DNA from: Acidocella aminolytica 101 = DSM 11237 | Lineage (GTDB): Bacteria > Pseudomonadota > Alphaproteobacteria > Acetobacterales > Acetobacteraceae | Length of the DNA: 57,701 nt | Assembly (NCBI RefSeq): GCF_900129125.1 | Contig: NZ_FQVJ01000025.1 | Span: 1 to 57,701, forward strand | Direction: 5' to 3' | Shown here: positions 7,253-16,486 of the stretch, piece by piece | Numbering within the stretch: position 1 is the stretch's first letter | Layout: each line of letters opens with the position of its first letter | Position numbers and translations under genes: made by a program | Notes under the pieces: generated by a model | The model's input: only the letters and a program-made list of their open reading frames with translations | Database searches by the model: none | What the model was told of the DNA's origin: nothing

Positions 7253-9141
7253 GCTGACAGTTCCTCCCGCACGCGGTCGCGCAGCGCAAAGGCGGCGTGA
7301 GATAATTGGTCAGTGGCGCTTTCCAGCGCTTTGGCCATTTCCAGATCCAGCACCAGGGTTCGGGCATCGGCGCAGGGCGCACCCAGCAATGTTGCAAGCG
7401 CCCCGCGCTGTGCCAGATCCGCGGCGCGCTCGGCATTAACCGCCTCGTCGATGGCTTGGAGCGCCGCCGCCGCATCGGCACGCTGACCCTCGGGAAGGCG
7501 CGAAGCCGCCTCCACCGCCCGCACCATGGCTGAAACCGCGTTGGTGACGATACCCGCCAGCTTCGCCAGCAGCGTCATGCATGTTGTCCCAGGCACCAGG
7601 CTGAGCAAATGCGCGCAATCTTCGAGCGTATCCGTGGTGTTTTCCACCGTGTCGATGACCAGACGCAGCATCGCCGACCCCTGCATGCGCCGCGCGACCT
7701 GCTCGCGGGCACTGGCCGTCAGCCGGTCGGCCTTGGCCTCCATGCTCTTGGCGCGGTGGGCGAAGGCGGTATCGGGGGCAGTGAGCGCGGTTTCTATGCC
7801 CTCGGCGAGGCACCTTGTGAGGCCGAGATGCCGCACCAGCAGCGTGAACACCGCGCTCTCGGCGGTCTCGAAGCGCCGCGCCAGCTCGGCCTGTACCTCG
7901 TCACGGATCAGCCGCGCGCTCCGCCCTGCCATGAGACCGAGTGCGGTCTCGCGCAGCACCCGGCGCAGGAATTCCTCGCATTCCGCAGTGCCAAGCGCGG
8001 CGTCGAGTCGCTCACCATAGCGGATGCGCCCAGCTGCCGCGCGGTGCACAGCCTCGTAGACCAGCTCTGCACCGCCCAGTTCCACGAAAGCGCGGTGGCC
8101 GTAATCCTGCACCGCGGCCCAGGTAAGCAGAGCGATGGCGGCGCTCTTACCGACGAAAATCTGCAGCGCCTTTCGGGCCTTGTTCCAGTCTATGAGGAAC
8201 ACGATGCGCGAGGCCAGGAAGTCCAGAAATTTGTCCCGCACCACGATATCCGTGAAGGCGAATCGGCCCGTGACGAGGTAGAAGGAATCCTCTTCAAGAC
8301 CACTGGCCTGGCGCTGGGCGAGCGGACTCCATTGCAATTCCTGCCTGGCGAACATCTCCATGAAGAATTTGGCGCGCGGGCGATGGATATCCGTATAGGT
8401 GACGCTCACCTCCCGCGCCGTAACATGCACGATCAGTACATGCGCATCAGTGGTGCCGATATCATTCTGGATGGTGAGGTATTCCGTGCCGCGCACCGCA
8501 TTGGTGCCGAGGCCGGGATGGCCAAAGAGGAGCTTTTCCGTGCGGTGCAGCCCGCGCATGAAGGCGCGCAGCGCTTGGCGGTCCTCATCATTGAGACCAT
8601 GCGCCTTGGCGCCATCGAGCGTTTCGGCGGCGGTGGCGGCGGCGAGCTGGTTGAGGACCTTGTGCAGCTCCATCACCAGCGGGTGGAACTTCTCCTCTCC
8701 CCGGCGGGACGTACCAGTCAGCGCCGCGATCCGGGACAGGGCGATCTCATCGGTGCCTTCGGCCGCCAGGGCGGAGTCAAGCGCTGCTAGCCGCGCTGGG
8801 AAGTCGCCCGCCTGGCCGGCGGTGATGAGCGGCGCCAGCATGACGGACATATCTGTCTTAAGCGCGGCGAGAAGCGTAGCCACGCCGGGCAAAAACAGCG
8901 CCTCCTGCCCAAGGAGACGTGCCTCGTCCAGCGCGCCGGCGGAAATCTCCACATCCAGCCCGCTGGCGTGTTGCCGCGCCGTACCGTTCCGCAATGGCTC
9001 GCGCGCCCGGGCAACGGCCTCCTGCAATAGCGACAAACGCTGCTTGATCCGGTCATTGGCCGTCAGTGCATCGCTGATCAGCCCCGGCAGCAGCACCTCG
9101 CGCCCGCCTAACATGTCAATGATGGCGCTTTTTGCCGTCAC
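7249..9141 (-). CDS. Large protein with PhoU/DUF47-like C-terminal part
   Basis: A 630-residue, largely helical protein of unknown function. A GTG at 9141 with GGAGG six bases upstream is preferred; an ATG at 9180 would add 13 basic residues but lacks a good ribosome site. Roughly residues 440-560 (HRAKSMEAKADRLTASA, then VIDTVENTTDTLEDCAHLL) show the repeated acidic/helical pattern of DUF47/PhoU phosphate-transport regulators. The first 400 residues match nothing I can name; they contain a conserved-looking segment LLFGHPGLGTNAV followed by LTIQNDIGTTDAHVL. No membrane segment or signal peptide. It lies 106 bp after mgtA and overlaps the PPDK-like gene by 4 nt. Partnership with the PPDK-like protein in phosphate transfer is inference. 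Confidence 0.7.
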   Translation of the reverse strand: MTAKSAIIDMLGGREVLLPGLISDALTANDRIKQRLSLLQEAVARAREPLRNGTARQHASGLDVEISAGALDEARLLGQEALFLPGVATLLAALKTDMSVMLAPLITAGQAGDFPARLAALDSALAAEGTDEIALSRIAALTGTSRRGEEKFHPLVMELHKVLNQLAAATAAETLDGAKAHGLNDEDRQALRAFMRGLHRTEKLLFGHPGLGTNAVRGTEYLTIQNDIGTTDAHVLIVHVTAREVSVTYTDIHRPRAKFFMEMFARQELQWSPLAQRQASGLEEDSFYLVTGRFAFTDIVVRDKFLDFLASRIVFLIDWNKARKALQIFVGKSAAIALLTWAAVQDYGHRAFVELGGAELVYEAVHRAAAGRIRYGERLDAALGTAECEEFLRRVLRETALGLMAGRSARLIRDEVQAELARRFETAESAVFTLLVRHLGLTRCLAEGIETALTAPDTAFAHRAKSMEAKADRLTASAREQVARRMQGSAMLRLVIDTVENTTDTLEDCAHLLSLVPGTTCMTLLAKLAGIVTNAVSAMVRAVEAASRLPEGQRADAAAALQAIDEAVNAERAADLAQRGALATLLGAPCADARTLVLDLEMAKALESATDQLSHAAFALRDRVREELSA

Positions 9142-9247
9142 AATCCGCCTCCGCCTGGCTCCCCATAGGGGAAGCGCCATCCCGCCGCTTTGCGCTGGGT
9201 CATGGCTGGCATGAGATTTTTATGGCGGCCGCGCATTCCGGCATTGT

Positions 9248-11890
9248 TCAATAGCCCCAGCGGCGGATGAACCAGACCTTCACGGCAGTGGTCAGCGCCG
9301 CGTAACCCAACAGGAATGCCGCGACAAAGGGCCAGTACAGAGGCGGCAGCGCCACGAAGCCCAGCGCGGCGCCGGGCGCCGTGAACGGCAGCACGGCGCC
9401 GAAGGCGGCAACGATGAGCGACGCCGCGAGCAGCTGGGGACTGGCCCGGCTTTCCACGAATGGTACATGGGCGGTGCGGATGATGTGGACAATGAGCGTC
9501 TGCGTCGCCAGGGATTCCACGAACCAGCCGGTCTGGAACAAGGCCGGGTGCGTCCAGCTGCCGAACACATAGAGCATCACACCAAAGGTCGCATAATCAA
9601 AAATCGAGCTGATCGGGCCGACGAAGATCATGAAGCGGCTGATATTGCCGAGATCCCAATTGCGTGGCCTGGCCAGATAGTCGGCATCCACATTGTCCGT
9701 GGGAATGGCGGTCTGCGAAAAATCGTAAAGCAGGTTGTTGGTGAGCACCTGGATGGGCAGCATCGGCAAAAAGGGTAGAAAGATGCTGGCACCCAGCATG
9801 CTGAACATGTTGCCGAAATTCGAACTCGCGCCCATGCGAATGTACTTTATGATGTTGGCAAACACGCTGCGTCCCGCCATGACGCCTTCGTGCAGCACGG
9901 CAAGATTCTTATCCAACAGGATGATGTCAGCACTCTCCTTGGCGATGTCGACCGCCGTATCGACCGACACGCCGACATCAGCTTCCTTCAGAGCCGGTCC
10001 GTCATTGATGCCGTCGCCGAGGAAGCCAACGACATGATTGCCGGCCCGCAGCGCCGTGATGATCCGGGCCTTCTGCGTTGGCGAGGTTTTAGCAAACACA
10101 TTGGCTCGCTCCGCGGCAAGGGCAAGATCGGCATCGGGCATCGTCTCCAGGTCACGGCCCAGAAGTAAGCCGGTAATTTCCAGCCCGACGTCGTGGCAAA
10201 TTTTTCGCGTGACCAGTTCATTGTCGCCGGTGATGATTTTCACCGCGACACCTGCGTCGCGCAGGCTGGCGATGGCACCCGACGCCGTCTCCTTGGGCGG
10301 GTCGAGAAAGGCGATGAAGCCGCGCAAGGTCAACCCCGTCTCATCGGCGGCTGAATAGGCCGTCTGCACCGCCGGAAATTCGCGCGTCGCCACCGCCACG
10401 ACACGGAATCCGTCTGCGTTCAGACCTTCCGCCACGGCGCTGATGTCCGGCAGGCTTGCGGCGTCAAGCGCGGCGGCTTTACCGCCAAGTGTGTATCGGG
10501 AACAGACGGTGAGGACCTCCTCCACCGCGCCCTTGCAGATGAGCAGCGGTGCCTCCTCTTGCCTGCGGACCACGACGGAAAGCCGCCGCCTAGAAAAATC
10601 GAACGGAATTTCGTCGATTTTCAGAAATCCGGTCAGCGGATGCAGATGCACATCGCACTCGGCATGTTGCAGCACTGCCTGGTCGAGAACATTTTTAAGG
10701 CCGCTCTCAAAATGGCTGTTGAGATAGGCGAGCATCAATGTCTCGTCATCGTCATTGCCATGCACATCAAGATGTTTCTTGAGGATGATCCTGTCCTGAG
10801 TCAGCGTGCCCGTCTTGTCGGTGCATAAAACATCCATGGCCCCGATATTCTGGATGGCGTTCAGCCGCTTCACGATCACGCGCCGGCGCGCCATCAGCAT
10901 CGCGCCGCGGCCCAGATTCACGGTGACGATCATGGGAAGCATTTCTGGCGTCAGACCCACCGCGACCGCGACCGCGAACAGGGCGGCCTGCAGCCAATCA
11001 TGCTTGGTGAGCCCGTTGATGATGAACACCGCGGGGGCCATCACCAGAATGAAACGGATCATCAACCCGGCAAAGCCCGCGATACCGGCATCGAAACTTG
11101 TCAGGCCGCGTGCCTGGACGATCTTGCCGGCAAGCTGGCCGAAACACGTGGCTGCGCCGGTGTGGACCACCACGCCCGTGGCAAAGCCGCTCACCACACT
11201 GGCACCCATGAAGCAAAGATTGGGGGTGGCGAACGGGTCGTCAGCGCCGCCATGCGCGGGCGCGCCACTCTTTTCCTGGGGTAGAGATTCTCCGGTAAGT
11301 GCCGACTGGTTGGTATAAAAATCCCTGGCGGAAAGCAGCCGCAGATCGGCCGGGATCATGTCGCCGGCCGAGAGGCGGACAATATCGCCCGGCACCAGCA
11401 TCTCCAGCGGGATCTCCGCAAAGTCTTCCGTGTTCGCCTCAGGCATGCCTGGACGGCGCACCGTGGCGCGCACCTGCACCATGCGGGCCAGCTGGGCGGC
11501 AGCTTTGCTCGAGCGGTGTTCCTGAATGAAGCCCAGACCGACGCTGAGCATGACCATGATGGCGATGACGATCGCTGAACGTGCATCCCGCGTCAGAAAC
11601 CAGGAGGTGATGGCCAGGATGAGCAGCAGGAGATTCAGAGGTGTTCTGGCGTTGCGCCACAATTCTTCGAGAGTAGTCAGGCGCCGTTCGTGGACAACCC
11701 GGTTGGGGCCAAACTGCTTCAGGCGTACGGCCGCGCTCGCGGCGCTTAATCCATCGCTCTGCGTGCCGAGGCGCGTGTAGATGGCGGCCGCGTCCAATGA
11801 AGCAATCTCGCAAAGATCATGAGACGGCAGCGTTGCAAAACGGCGCCGCGTTTTGGTACGTACAGCTTTCGCGGCGAGATCGTCCGGCAA
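9248..11890 (-). CDS. mgtA: Mg2+-importing P-type ATPase
   Basis: P3B-type magnesium ATPase of 880 residues, full length for MgtA. Seen in order: a cytoplasmic N-terminus, first membrane pair (about 85-120), actuator motif TGES near residue 200, phosphorylation motif DKTGTLT near 358, hinge motif GDGINDGPALKEADVGVS near 625, and C-terminal helices with the MgtA-typical SSNFGNMFSMLGASIFLPF and NNLLYDFSQ segments. The start is a TTG with a strong GGGAGG six bases upstream; no ATG with comparable support is nearby. It follows the nitroreductase by 92 bp on the same strand. No Mg2+ riboswitch leader was recognised, and its place in the operon suggests control by the FNR-like site at 14602 rather than by magnesium. 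Confidence 0.93.
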   Translation of the reverse strand: MPDDLAAKAVRTKTRRRFATLPSHDLCEIASLDAAAIYTRLGTQSDGLSAASAAVRLKQFGPNRVVHERRLTTLEELWRNARTPLNLLLLILAITSWFLTRDARSAIVIAIMVMLSVGLGFIQEHRSSKAAAQLARMVQVRATVRRPGMPEANTEDFAEIPLEMLVPGDIVRLSAGDMIPADLRLLSARDFYTNQSALTGESLPQEKSGAPAHGGADDPFATPNLCFMGASVVSGFATGVVVHTGAATCFGQLAGKIVQARGLTSFDAGIAGFAGLMIRFILVMAPAVFIINGLTKHDWLQAALFAVAVAVGLTPEMLPMIVTVNLGRGAMLMARRRVIVKRLNAIQNIGAMDVLCTDKTGTLTQDRIILKKHLDVHGNDDDETLMLAYLNSHFESGLKNVLDQAVLQHAECDVHLHPLTGFLKIDEIPFDFSRRRLSVVVRRQEEAPLLICKGAVEEVLTVCSRYTLGGKAAALDAASLPDISAVAEGLNADGFRVVAVATREFPAVQTAYSAADETGLTLRGFIAFLDPPKETASGAIASLRDAGVAVKIITGDNELVTRKICHDVGLEITGLLLGRDLETMPDADLALAAERANVFAKTSPTQKARIITALRAGNHVVGFLGDGINDGPALKEADVGVSVDTAVDIAKESADIILLDKNLAVLHEGVMAGRSVFANIIKYIRMGASSNFGNMFSMLGASIFLPFLPMLPIQVLTNNLLYDFSQTAIPTDNVDADYLARPRNWDLGNISRFMIFVGPISSIFDYATFGVMLYVFGSWTHPALFQTGWFVESLATQTLIVHIIRTAHVPFVESRASPQLLAASLIVAAFGAVLPFTAPGAALGFVALPPLYWPFVAAFLLGYAALTTAVKVWFIRRWGY

Positions 11891-11982
11891 TGGTTTCCTC
11901 CCGGAGCGTCATTTGAACAAAGCGTTGGCGAAACCGCTTTAGGCTTGCCTTTTGTGGCGCCACATCCCAGGGGGGGCAGAGA

Positions 11983-12543
11983 TCAGCCAAGCCAGTCTAT
12001 GCGGGCCGGGCGCCGCGGAACGGCCGGCACCGGCTCTGCCGGATGGCCAAGAATGATTGGCGCCACCGGCGTAAACTCCTGGCTGAGCCGGATCGCCGCC
12101 CGCCCGGCCGGCGTGCCAAGCCAGTGCTGCGCGAAACCGATCCAGCATGTGCCCAATCCCGCCGCATGCGCCGCCAGCATGAAATTTTCCGCCGCCAGGC
12201 TGGCATTCTCCACCGCCCAGTCATCTGCCAGCACGGAAATGACCACAAGTGCTGGCGCATGGTAGAAAATCTGAAAATCAGGCGTCTCCAGATGCTGCCG
12301 CAGGCGTGGCTCCACATCGCTCCGCTTGCTCAGCAGTTCCGCCATGTGGCTCTTTGCCGCTGCCGCGATTTGGGCAAGCAAGGCGCCGTCCGTGATGACG
12401 GTGAAATGCCAGGGCTGGGTATCGACGGCGCTGGGCGCCTGAATTGCGGCGCCGATCAACTGCTCTATCGCACCCTTGAGCACGGGAGCAGAGGTGTAGG
12501 TGCGCACAGCGCGGCGTCCGTAAATGGCTTGCTCAAGATCCAT
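11983..12543 (-). CDS. Nitroreductase-family flavoprotein
   Basis: A 186-residue FMN-dependent nitroreductase-fold protein. N-terminal IYGRRAVRTYTSAPV and AAIQAPSAVDTQPWHFTVI are the usual flavin-contacting segments; ENFMLAAHAAGLGTCWIGF is the conserved central helix. Such enzymes use NAD(P)H to reduce nitro compounds, quinones or flavins; the physiological substrate is not readable. The ATG at 12543 has GGAGCG upstream and begins 14 bp after groEL, so it is in the same operon. Single-domain nitroreductases commonly occur in hypoxia-induced gene sets, matching the FNR-like site in front of this operon. Confidence 0.88.
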   Translation of the reverse strand: MDLEQAIYGRRAVRTYTSAPVLKGAIEQLIGAAIQAPSAVDTQPWHFTVITDGALLAQIAAAAKSHMAELLSKRSDVEPRLRQHLETPDFQIFYHAPALVVISVLADDWAVENASLAAENFMLAAHAAGLGTCWIGFAQHWLGTPAGRAAIRLSQEFTPVAPIILGHPAEPVPAVPRRPARIDWLG

Positions 12544-12557
12544 GAAACGCTCCGGGG

Positions 12558-14177
12558 CTAGAATTCCGGCGCCGGCGCGGCCGGTTCCGGCTTGGGTTCG
12601 GGAATCTCCGTCATGGTCGCCTCGGTCAACAGCAATGTACTGGCCACAGACACGGCATTCTCCAGGGCCACGCGCACCACCTTGGTCGGGTCTATGATCC
12701 CCGCCTCAATCAAATCGACATAGATTTTGCGCGCCGCGTCGAAGCCGGTGTTGCCGGATCCCTCCAGCATGCGCGCCACAACGACACCGCCATCGGCGGC
12801 GGAATTTTCGGCGATCTGCCGCGTCGGCAATTCCAGGGCGCGTTTCAGGATTTGCATACCGGTCCGCTCATCGCCCGGCAATTCTTGCTCCTGGGCTTCC
12901 ACCGCGGCCACGCAACGCAGCAAAGCGAGCCCGCCGCCAGGTACAATTCCTTCCGCCACGGCCGCCTTCGTGGCGCTGATCGCATCATCCAAGGCGTCTT
13001 TCTTGGCTTTCATCTCGGCCTCGCTGGCCGCACCCGCCCGGATAACGGCAACGCCGCCTTGCAATTTTGCCAGCCTTTCCTGCAGCTTTTCTTTGTCATA
13101 GTCGCCTGTCGTCTTCTCGATCTCGTGCCGGATCTGCGTGATCCGGCCGTCGATCTCCGCGCGGCCACCCTTCCCTTCGATCAAGGTCGTGTCATCCTTG
13201 GCGCAGACCACGCGGCCCGCGCGGCCGAGACTGCTCAGGGTCAGGTTTTCAAGCTTCAGTCCCAGCTCCGTGGAAATCACGGAGCCCGCGGTCAGAACCG
13301 CCATATCCTGCAGCATGGCCTTCCGGCGATCACCGAACCCAGGCGCTTTCACGGCACAGGCGCGCAAGGTGCCGCGTATCTGGTTGACGATCAACGTGGC
13401 GAGCGCCTCGCCCTCAACATCTTCCGCCACGACCAGCAGCGGGCGTCCTGATTTGGCGACTTGATCCAGGACGGGTAGAAACTCCTGCAAGCCGCTGATT
13501 TTGTGGTCGCACAGGAGGATATAGGCATCTTCCAGCACGGCCTCCATCGACTCCGGATTGGTGATGAAATAGGGCGATATATAGCCGCGGTCGAATTGCA
13601 TGCCTTCGACGACGTCCAGTACGGTTTCGGTCGATTTCGATTCCTCGACGGTGATGACCCCGTCATTCCCGACCTTTTCCATGGCGTCGGCGACCATCTC
13701 GCCGATCCCAGCATCGTTATGCGCGGAAATCGCGGCGATTTGCGCCTTTTCCTTGCGGCTCTCGACGGGCCGGGAAATCTCCTTGAGCCGGGTGGCGGCA
13801 ATCGTGAGAGCACGGTCCAGCCCGCGCTTGAGGTCCACCGCACTGGCGCCAGCGGCAACATTGCGCAGCCCCTCAGCGAAAATCGCGTGCGCCAAAATAG
13901 TCGCTGTGCTTGTGCCGTCCCCTACGAGATTGCCTGTGCGTTCAGCCGCTTGCCGCAGCATCTGCACTCCGAGATTTTCCTCCCGGTCGCGCAACTCGAA
14001 TTCCTTGGCGATCGTCACGCCGTCGTTGCAGACGATGGGCGCCCCCCATTTCTTTTCGATGAGGACTGACTTGGACCGCGGCCCCAGGGTGATCCGCACG
14101 GCGTCGGCCAGTTGCGATGCACCGGAGAGAACCTTCTCCCGGGCGGCGGCATGGAACAGGACTTTCTTGGCTGCCAT
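12558..14177 (-). CDS. groEL: GroEL chaperonin paralogue without GGM tail
   Basis: Hsp60 subunit, 539 residues, near normal length (about 545). The ATP site is visible as [10 protein letters not shown] and [12 protein letters not shown], and the equatorial domain closes with [12 protein letters not shown]. Unlike housekeeping GroEL, whose C-terminus is a Gly-Gly-Met repeat, this one ends in a Pro/Glu/Ala tail ([16 protein letters not shown]). No groES is adjacent. It is therefore probably a secondary, conditionally expressed chaperonin using GroES encoded elsewhere. It follows the small upstream gene by 19 bp and precedes the nitroreductase by 14 bp. Alphaproteobacteria often have several groEL copies, some under oxygen or symbiosis control. 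Confidence 0.93.
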   Translation of the reverse strand: MAAKKVLFHAAAREKVLSGASQLADAVRITLGPRSKSVLIEKKWGAPIVCNDGVTIAKEFELRDREENLGVQMLRQAAERTGNLVGDGTSTATILAHAIFAEGLRNVAAGASAVDLKRGLDRALTIAATRLKEISRPVESRKEKAQIAAISAHNDAGIGEMVADAMEKVGNDGVITVEESKSTETVLDVVEGMQFDRGYISPYFITNPESMEAVLEDAYILLCDHKISGLQEFLPVLDQVAKSGRPLLVVAEDVEGEALATLIVNQIRGTLRACAVKAPGFGDRRKAMLQDMAVLTAGSVISTELGLKLENLTLSSLGRAGRVVCAKDDTTLIEGKGGRAEIDGRITQIRHEIEKTTGDYDKEKLQERLAKLQGGVAVIRAGAASEAEMKAKKDALDDAISATKAAVAEGIVPGGGLALLRCVAAVEAQEQELPGDERTGMQILKRALELPTRQIAENSAADGGVVVARMLEGSGNTGFDAARKIYVDLIEAGIIDPTKVVRVALENAVSVASTLLLTEATMTEIPEPKPEPAAPAPEF

Positions 14178-14196
14178 AGTCTTTATTCTCCAGCGC

Positions 14197-14544
14197 CTAC
14201 CGAGCTTGAGTCGCCGCCGGCTCCGCTGAGGATAAAAAATTTACAAAATGACTCGACAGATGAGCGTCAGGAACGGTCATGATGTCGCCAATCAGCAGGC
14301 CAATCAATTTTTCCTCTGCGGCGGTGCCCAGCCGGTCATCAAGATAAGCGAGGTGCTTCATTGGTCCGGCAATAATGAGTTTTCCGTCGGATATGGCGGC
14401 CTCAAGATCGGCCCACACCCCGTGTCCATCCGGCGGTACCCCGGCGTGGAACCATGTGGTGAGCGCGCCGCTCTCATCTGGCCTGACGAGGCGCAATTGC
14501 TCATCATTGGCAATGGCAATAATAGACTTATCCAGCCCTGGCAC
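14197..14544 (-). CDS. Small protein of unknown function leading the groEL operon
   Basis: 115 residues from a GTG at 14544 that has a perfect AGGAGG six bases upstream; longer readings upstream lack support. The sequence ([48 protein letters not shown] at the end) looks like a soluble alpha/beta protein. I do not recognise a family. It resembles in style the short stress proteins that accompany hypoxia-induced chaperonin/MgtA/nitroreductase clusters. It is the first gene after the FNR-like box at 14602-14615 and ends 19 bp before groEL. Confidence 0.6.
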   Translation of the reverse strand: MPGLDKSIIAIANDEQLRLVRPDESGALTTWFHAGVPPDGHGVWADLEAAISDGKLIIAGPMKHLAYLDDRLGTAAEEKLIGLLIGDIMTVPDAHLSSHFVNFLSSAEPAATQAR

Positions 14545-14573
14545 ACCACGCCTCCTGTGGTTACATGCCCATA

Positions 14574-14615
14574 ACCCTATGTGCGACGGTCCAAACGCGC
14601 CTTGATCGAGGTCAA
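14574..14615 (-). promoter_or_regulatory. FNR/FixK-type promoter of the groEL-mgtA-PPDK operon
   Basis: TTGATCGAGGTCAA at 14602-14615 matches the FNR/FixK consensus (TTGAT-N4-ATCAA) at 9 of 10 fixed positions. On the minus strand TAGGGT (14579-14574) is centred 32 bp from the box centre, the spacing of a class II FNR promoter with the box near -41.5. The same TAGGGT hexamer at the same spacing recurs before phaC. The box centre is 64 bp before the GTG at 14544. Confidence 0.7.
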
Positions 14616-14721
14616 TGTCGCACGATGAATACTCTTGACAAGGCAACCGACTGATATTGGACTCGCCTGTATTCAGAAATGCAGAATGGGGCAAACAGCA
14701 TTATCTGGCGGGCTGAGGATC

Positions 14722-15087
14722 ATGAACGAGGTTGGTAATCCGCAGAATGCGGAAATTCCGATAAGGGGAAGTTTCCATTTCGCTGCCATCGCGGAATCGA
14801 CGGACGATGCCATCGTCGGCAAGGATTTGAGCGGCAATGTTACAGCCTGGAACCGCGGCGCTCAGTTGATGTTCGGGTACAGTGCCGAAGAGATGATGGG
14901 GCAGTCCGTCACCCGCCTCATTCCGAAGCAGCGCCTCGGAGAAGAGGCGGAAATCTTAGAAAGAATACGAAGCGGTGAGACAATATCTCATTTTCTCACC
15001 GAGCGCCGCCGCAAGGACGGCACTATAATTGAGGTGATGCTGATCATTTCCCCCCGATCCGCGACGACCGGGGCAATTCACCACTGA
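14722..15087 (+). pseudogene. PAS-domain sensor fragment truncated by Tn3 remnant
   Basis: From the ATG at 14722 (GAGG upstream) a PAS domain of the sensor-kinase type reads IAESTDDAIVGKDLSGNVTA, WNRGAQLMFGY, then GQSVTRLIP and RRRKDGTIIEVMLIISP. At the run of six C near 15050-15055 the frame shifts: the expected PAS continuation IRDDRGN is in another frame. About 10 codons later the sequence becomes Tn3 transposase. Any kinase or GGDEF output domain is lost. The truncation is seen directly; the type of output domain is unknown. Confidence 0.7.
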
Positions 15088-15703
15088 GAAGCCGGGCACA
15101 TGGCCGCTGTTGGCGCCACTGATCGGCGACACCGTCGAAATCGCCGCAGTCCTAAACCAATGGTCGGAGTTGATGCGGTTGAAAGCTCCCATCAACGCCG
15201 GTACCGTCCTGCCCTCTGTCATCTTGCGGAAGCAGGCGGCCGCCGGTGTCGGAAACGCTCTGTCCCGGGCGCTACGAGCCTTGGGACGCATCGAGCGGAC
15301 CCTGTTCACCTTGCAATGGTTGTCCGACCCCGCTCTGCGTCAGCGCAGCCATGCCGGGCTCAACAAAGGCGAGGCCAGCAATGCCCTGCGTCGCGCCGTG
15401 TTCTTCCATCGCCAGGGAGAAATCCGCGACCGCACCTTCGAAAACCAGAGCTTCCGCGCCTCCGGGCTCAGCCTCATCACCGCCGCCATCGTCCACTGGA
15501 ACACAGTCTATCTCAACCAGGCCGTCCAGCACCTGCGTGCCCAAGGCACGGCCGTTCCCGATGATCTCCTGGCGCACGTCGCACCGCTCGGATGGGAACA
15601 CATCGCCCTGACTGGGGATTATGTCTGGAATCCCGCCAACCCCAATACCAGCTTCAGGCCGCTACGAGATGTTCGTGCTTCGTTCATACCCCGCGTCGCT
15701 TAG
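15072..15703 (+). pseudogene. Tn3-family transposase C-terminal remnant
   Basis: About 210 codons of the DDE domain end of a Tn3-family TnpA. It begins around TTEKPGTWPLLAPLIGD and includes the hallmark GRIERTLFTLQWLSDP, HAGLNKGEASNALRRAVFF, FENQSFRASGLSL and PLGWEHIALTGDYVW segments, ending at the natural stop. A whole Tn3 TnpA has about 1000 residues, so roughly four-fifths is missing. No resolvase gene or intact 38-bp end was found. It abuts the PAS fragment on the left and marks the left border of the arginine island. Confidence 0.85.
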
Positions 15704-16486
15704 CGGGCAATTTTTAACAGATCGTGCGGTGACCCCCTTATGTCCCCTCCGCCTGCACTCCAGCTAATCAACCATCGGTAAATTAAAATCTGCCCGTCCT
15801 GAGCAGTTATACCCCTGCCCTTCCTCCTCACCATCTCCATGATGGCGATGTCGGGCCGAACGACGCCCTATTCTCGACAAAACTATCGGCGGTTGCCAAG
15901 CCGCGATCAGTGAATCACTATGCTGGAAATTCAGCCAACCAGAAAATCATTCACCATTTGTATCCCGCTTTACAAAAAGCGGGCTATCGCCGTTTTGCGT
16001 CGCCCACTCCTCATTGCTTGGCCCCGCCCCTCCAGTTCCCAGCAACAGACCAACTGCTGTTCGTTGGACGAGCTTTGGTGTCTGGCCAGCCGACCACGAG
16101 CGAATGGCAAACATGTACGGCGGCTGTTGAAAACACACTACTTGTAATTCGACCGACAAAGAAATCAAGGTTACATGTAACCATGAGTTCATTGAACACT
16201 TTACGCACTACTCACCGGGAACTTCCAAGCTATTGTATTTCATGAAAAGTGGGCGCGGAACCAGGCTAGGCAATCTAACGCCTTTGCGGTACTCGCTTAC
16301 CATTTTAATAGCCGACGCGGAAGCGGATCTCCCGCAAGGTGTTTGAACAGACCAAGGGAACGTGCAGCGTGTTTCACGCCCGCCGACGGGCGTGAAACAG
16401 CACGTCGATTATTTGTCCATACTAGCGAGCTAACAGCCAGCTAGCAAACGAACCTCCGAGATACATCTGTCGTAGTGCTTCGATCG
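15704..16486. other. Gene-free stretch with one long hairpin
   Basis: 783 bp between the Tn3 remnant and the end of adiA. Short open frames here have no recognisable protein character, ribosome site or family. The only clear structure is the hairpin at 16361-16404. It is probably degraded transposon or flanking DNA. Confidence 0.5.
16361..16404. repeat. Long perfect hairpin downstream of adiA
   Basis: GTTTCACGCCCG (16371-16382), loop CCGA, then its exact complement at 16387-16398, with an outer CGTGC/GCACG pair (16361-16365 and 16400-16404). It lies about 85 bp past the adiA stop. Neither strand has a T-run after the stem, so a classical intrinsic terminator is unlikely; mRNA 3'-end stabilisation or a recombination site are alternatives. 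Confidence 0.6.

Noticed and set aside
7609-8790. 393-codon plus-strand frame opposite the PhoU/DUF47-like gene
   Set aside because: Long antisense frames arise from the GC-rich codon use of the minus-strand gene; the translation has no domain and no ribosome site.
9248-9700. MgtA C-terminal end as truncated
   Set aside because: The last helices and length (880 residues) are normal for the family; the short tail is ordinary variation.
15910-16245. Open frame of 111 codons in the spacer before adiA
   Set aside because: No ribosome site, no recognisable protein features, and other frames in the same stretch are equally open.
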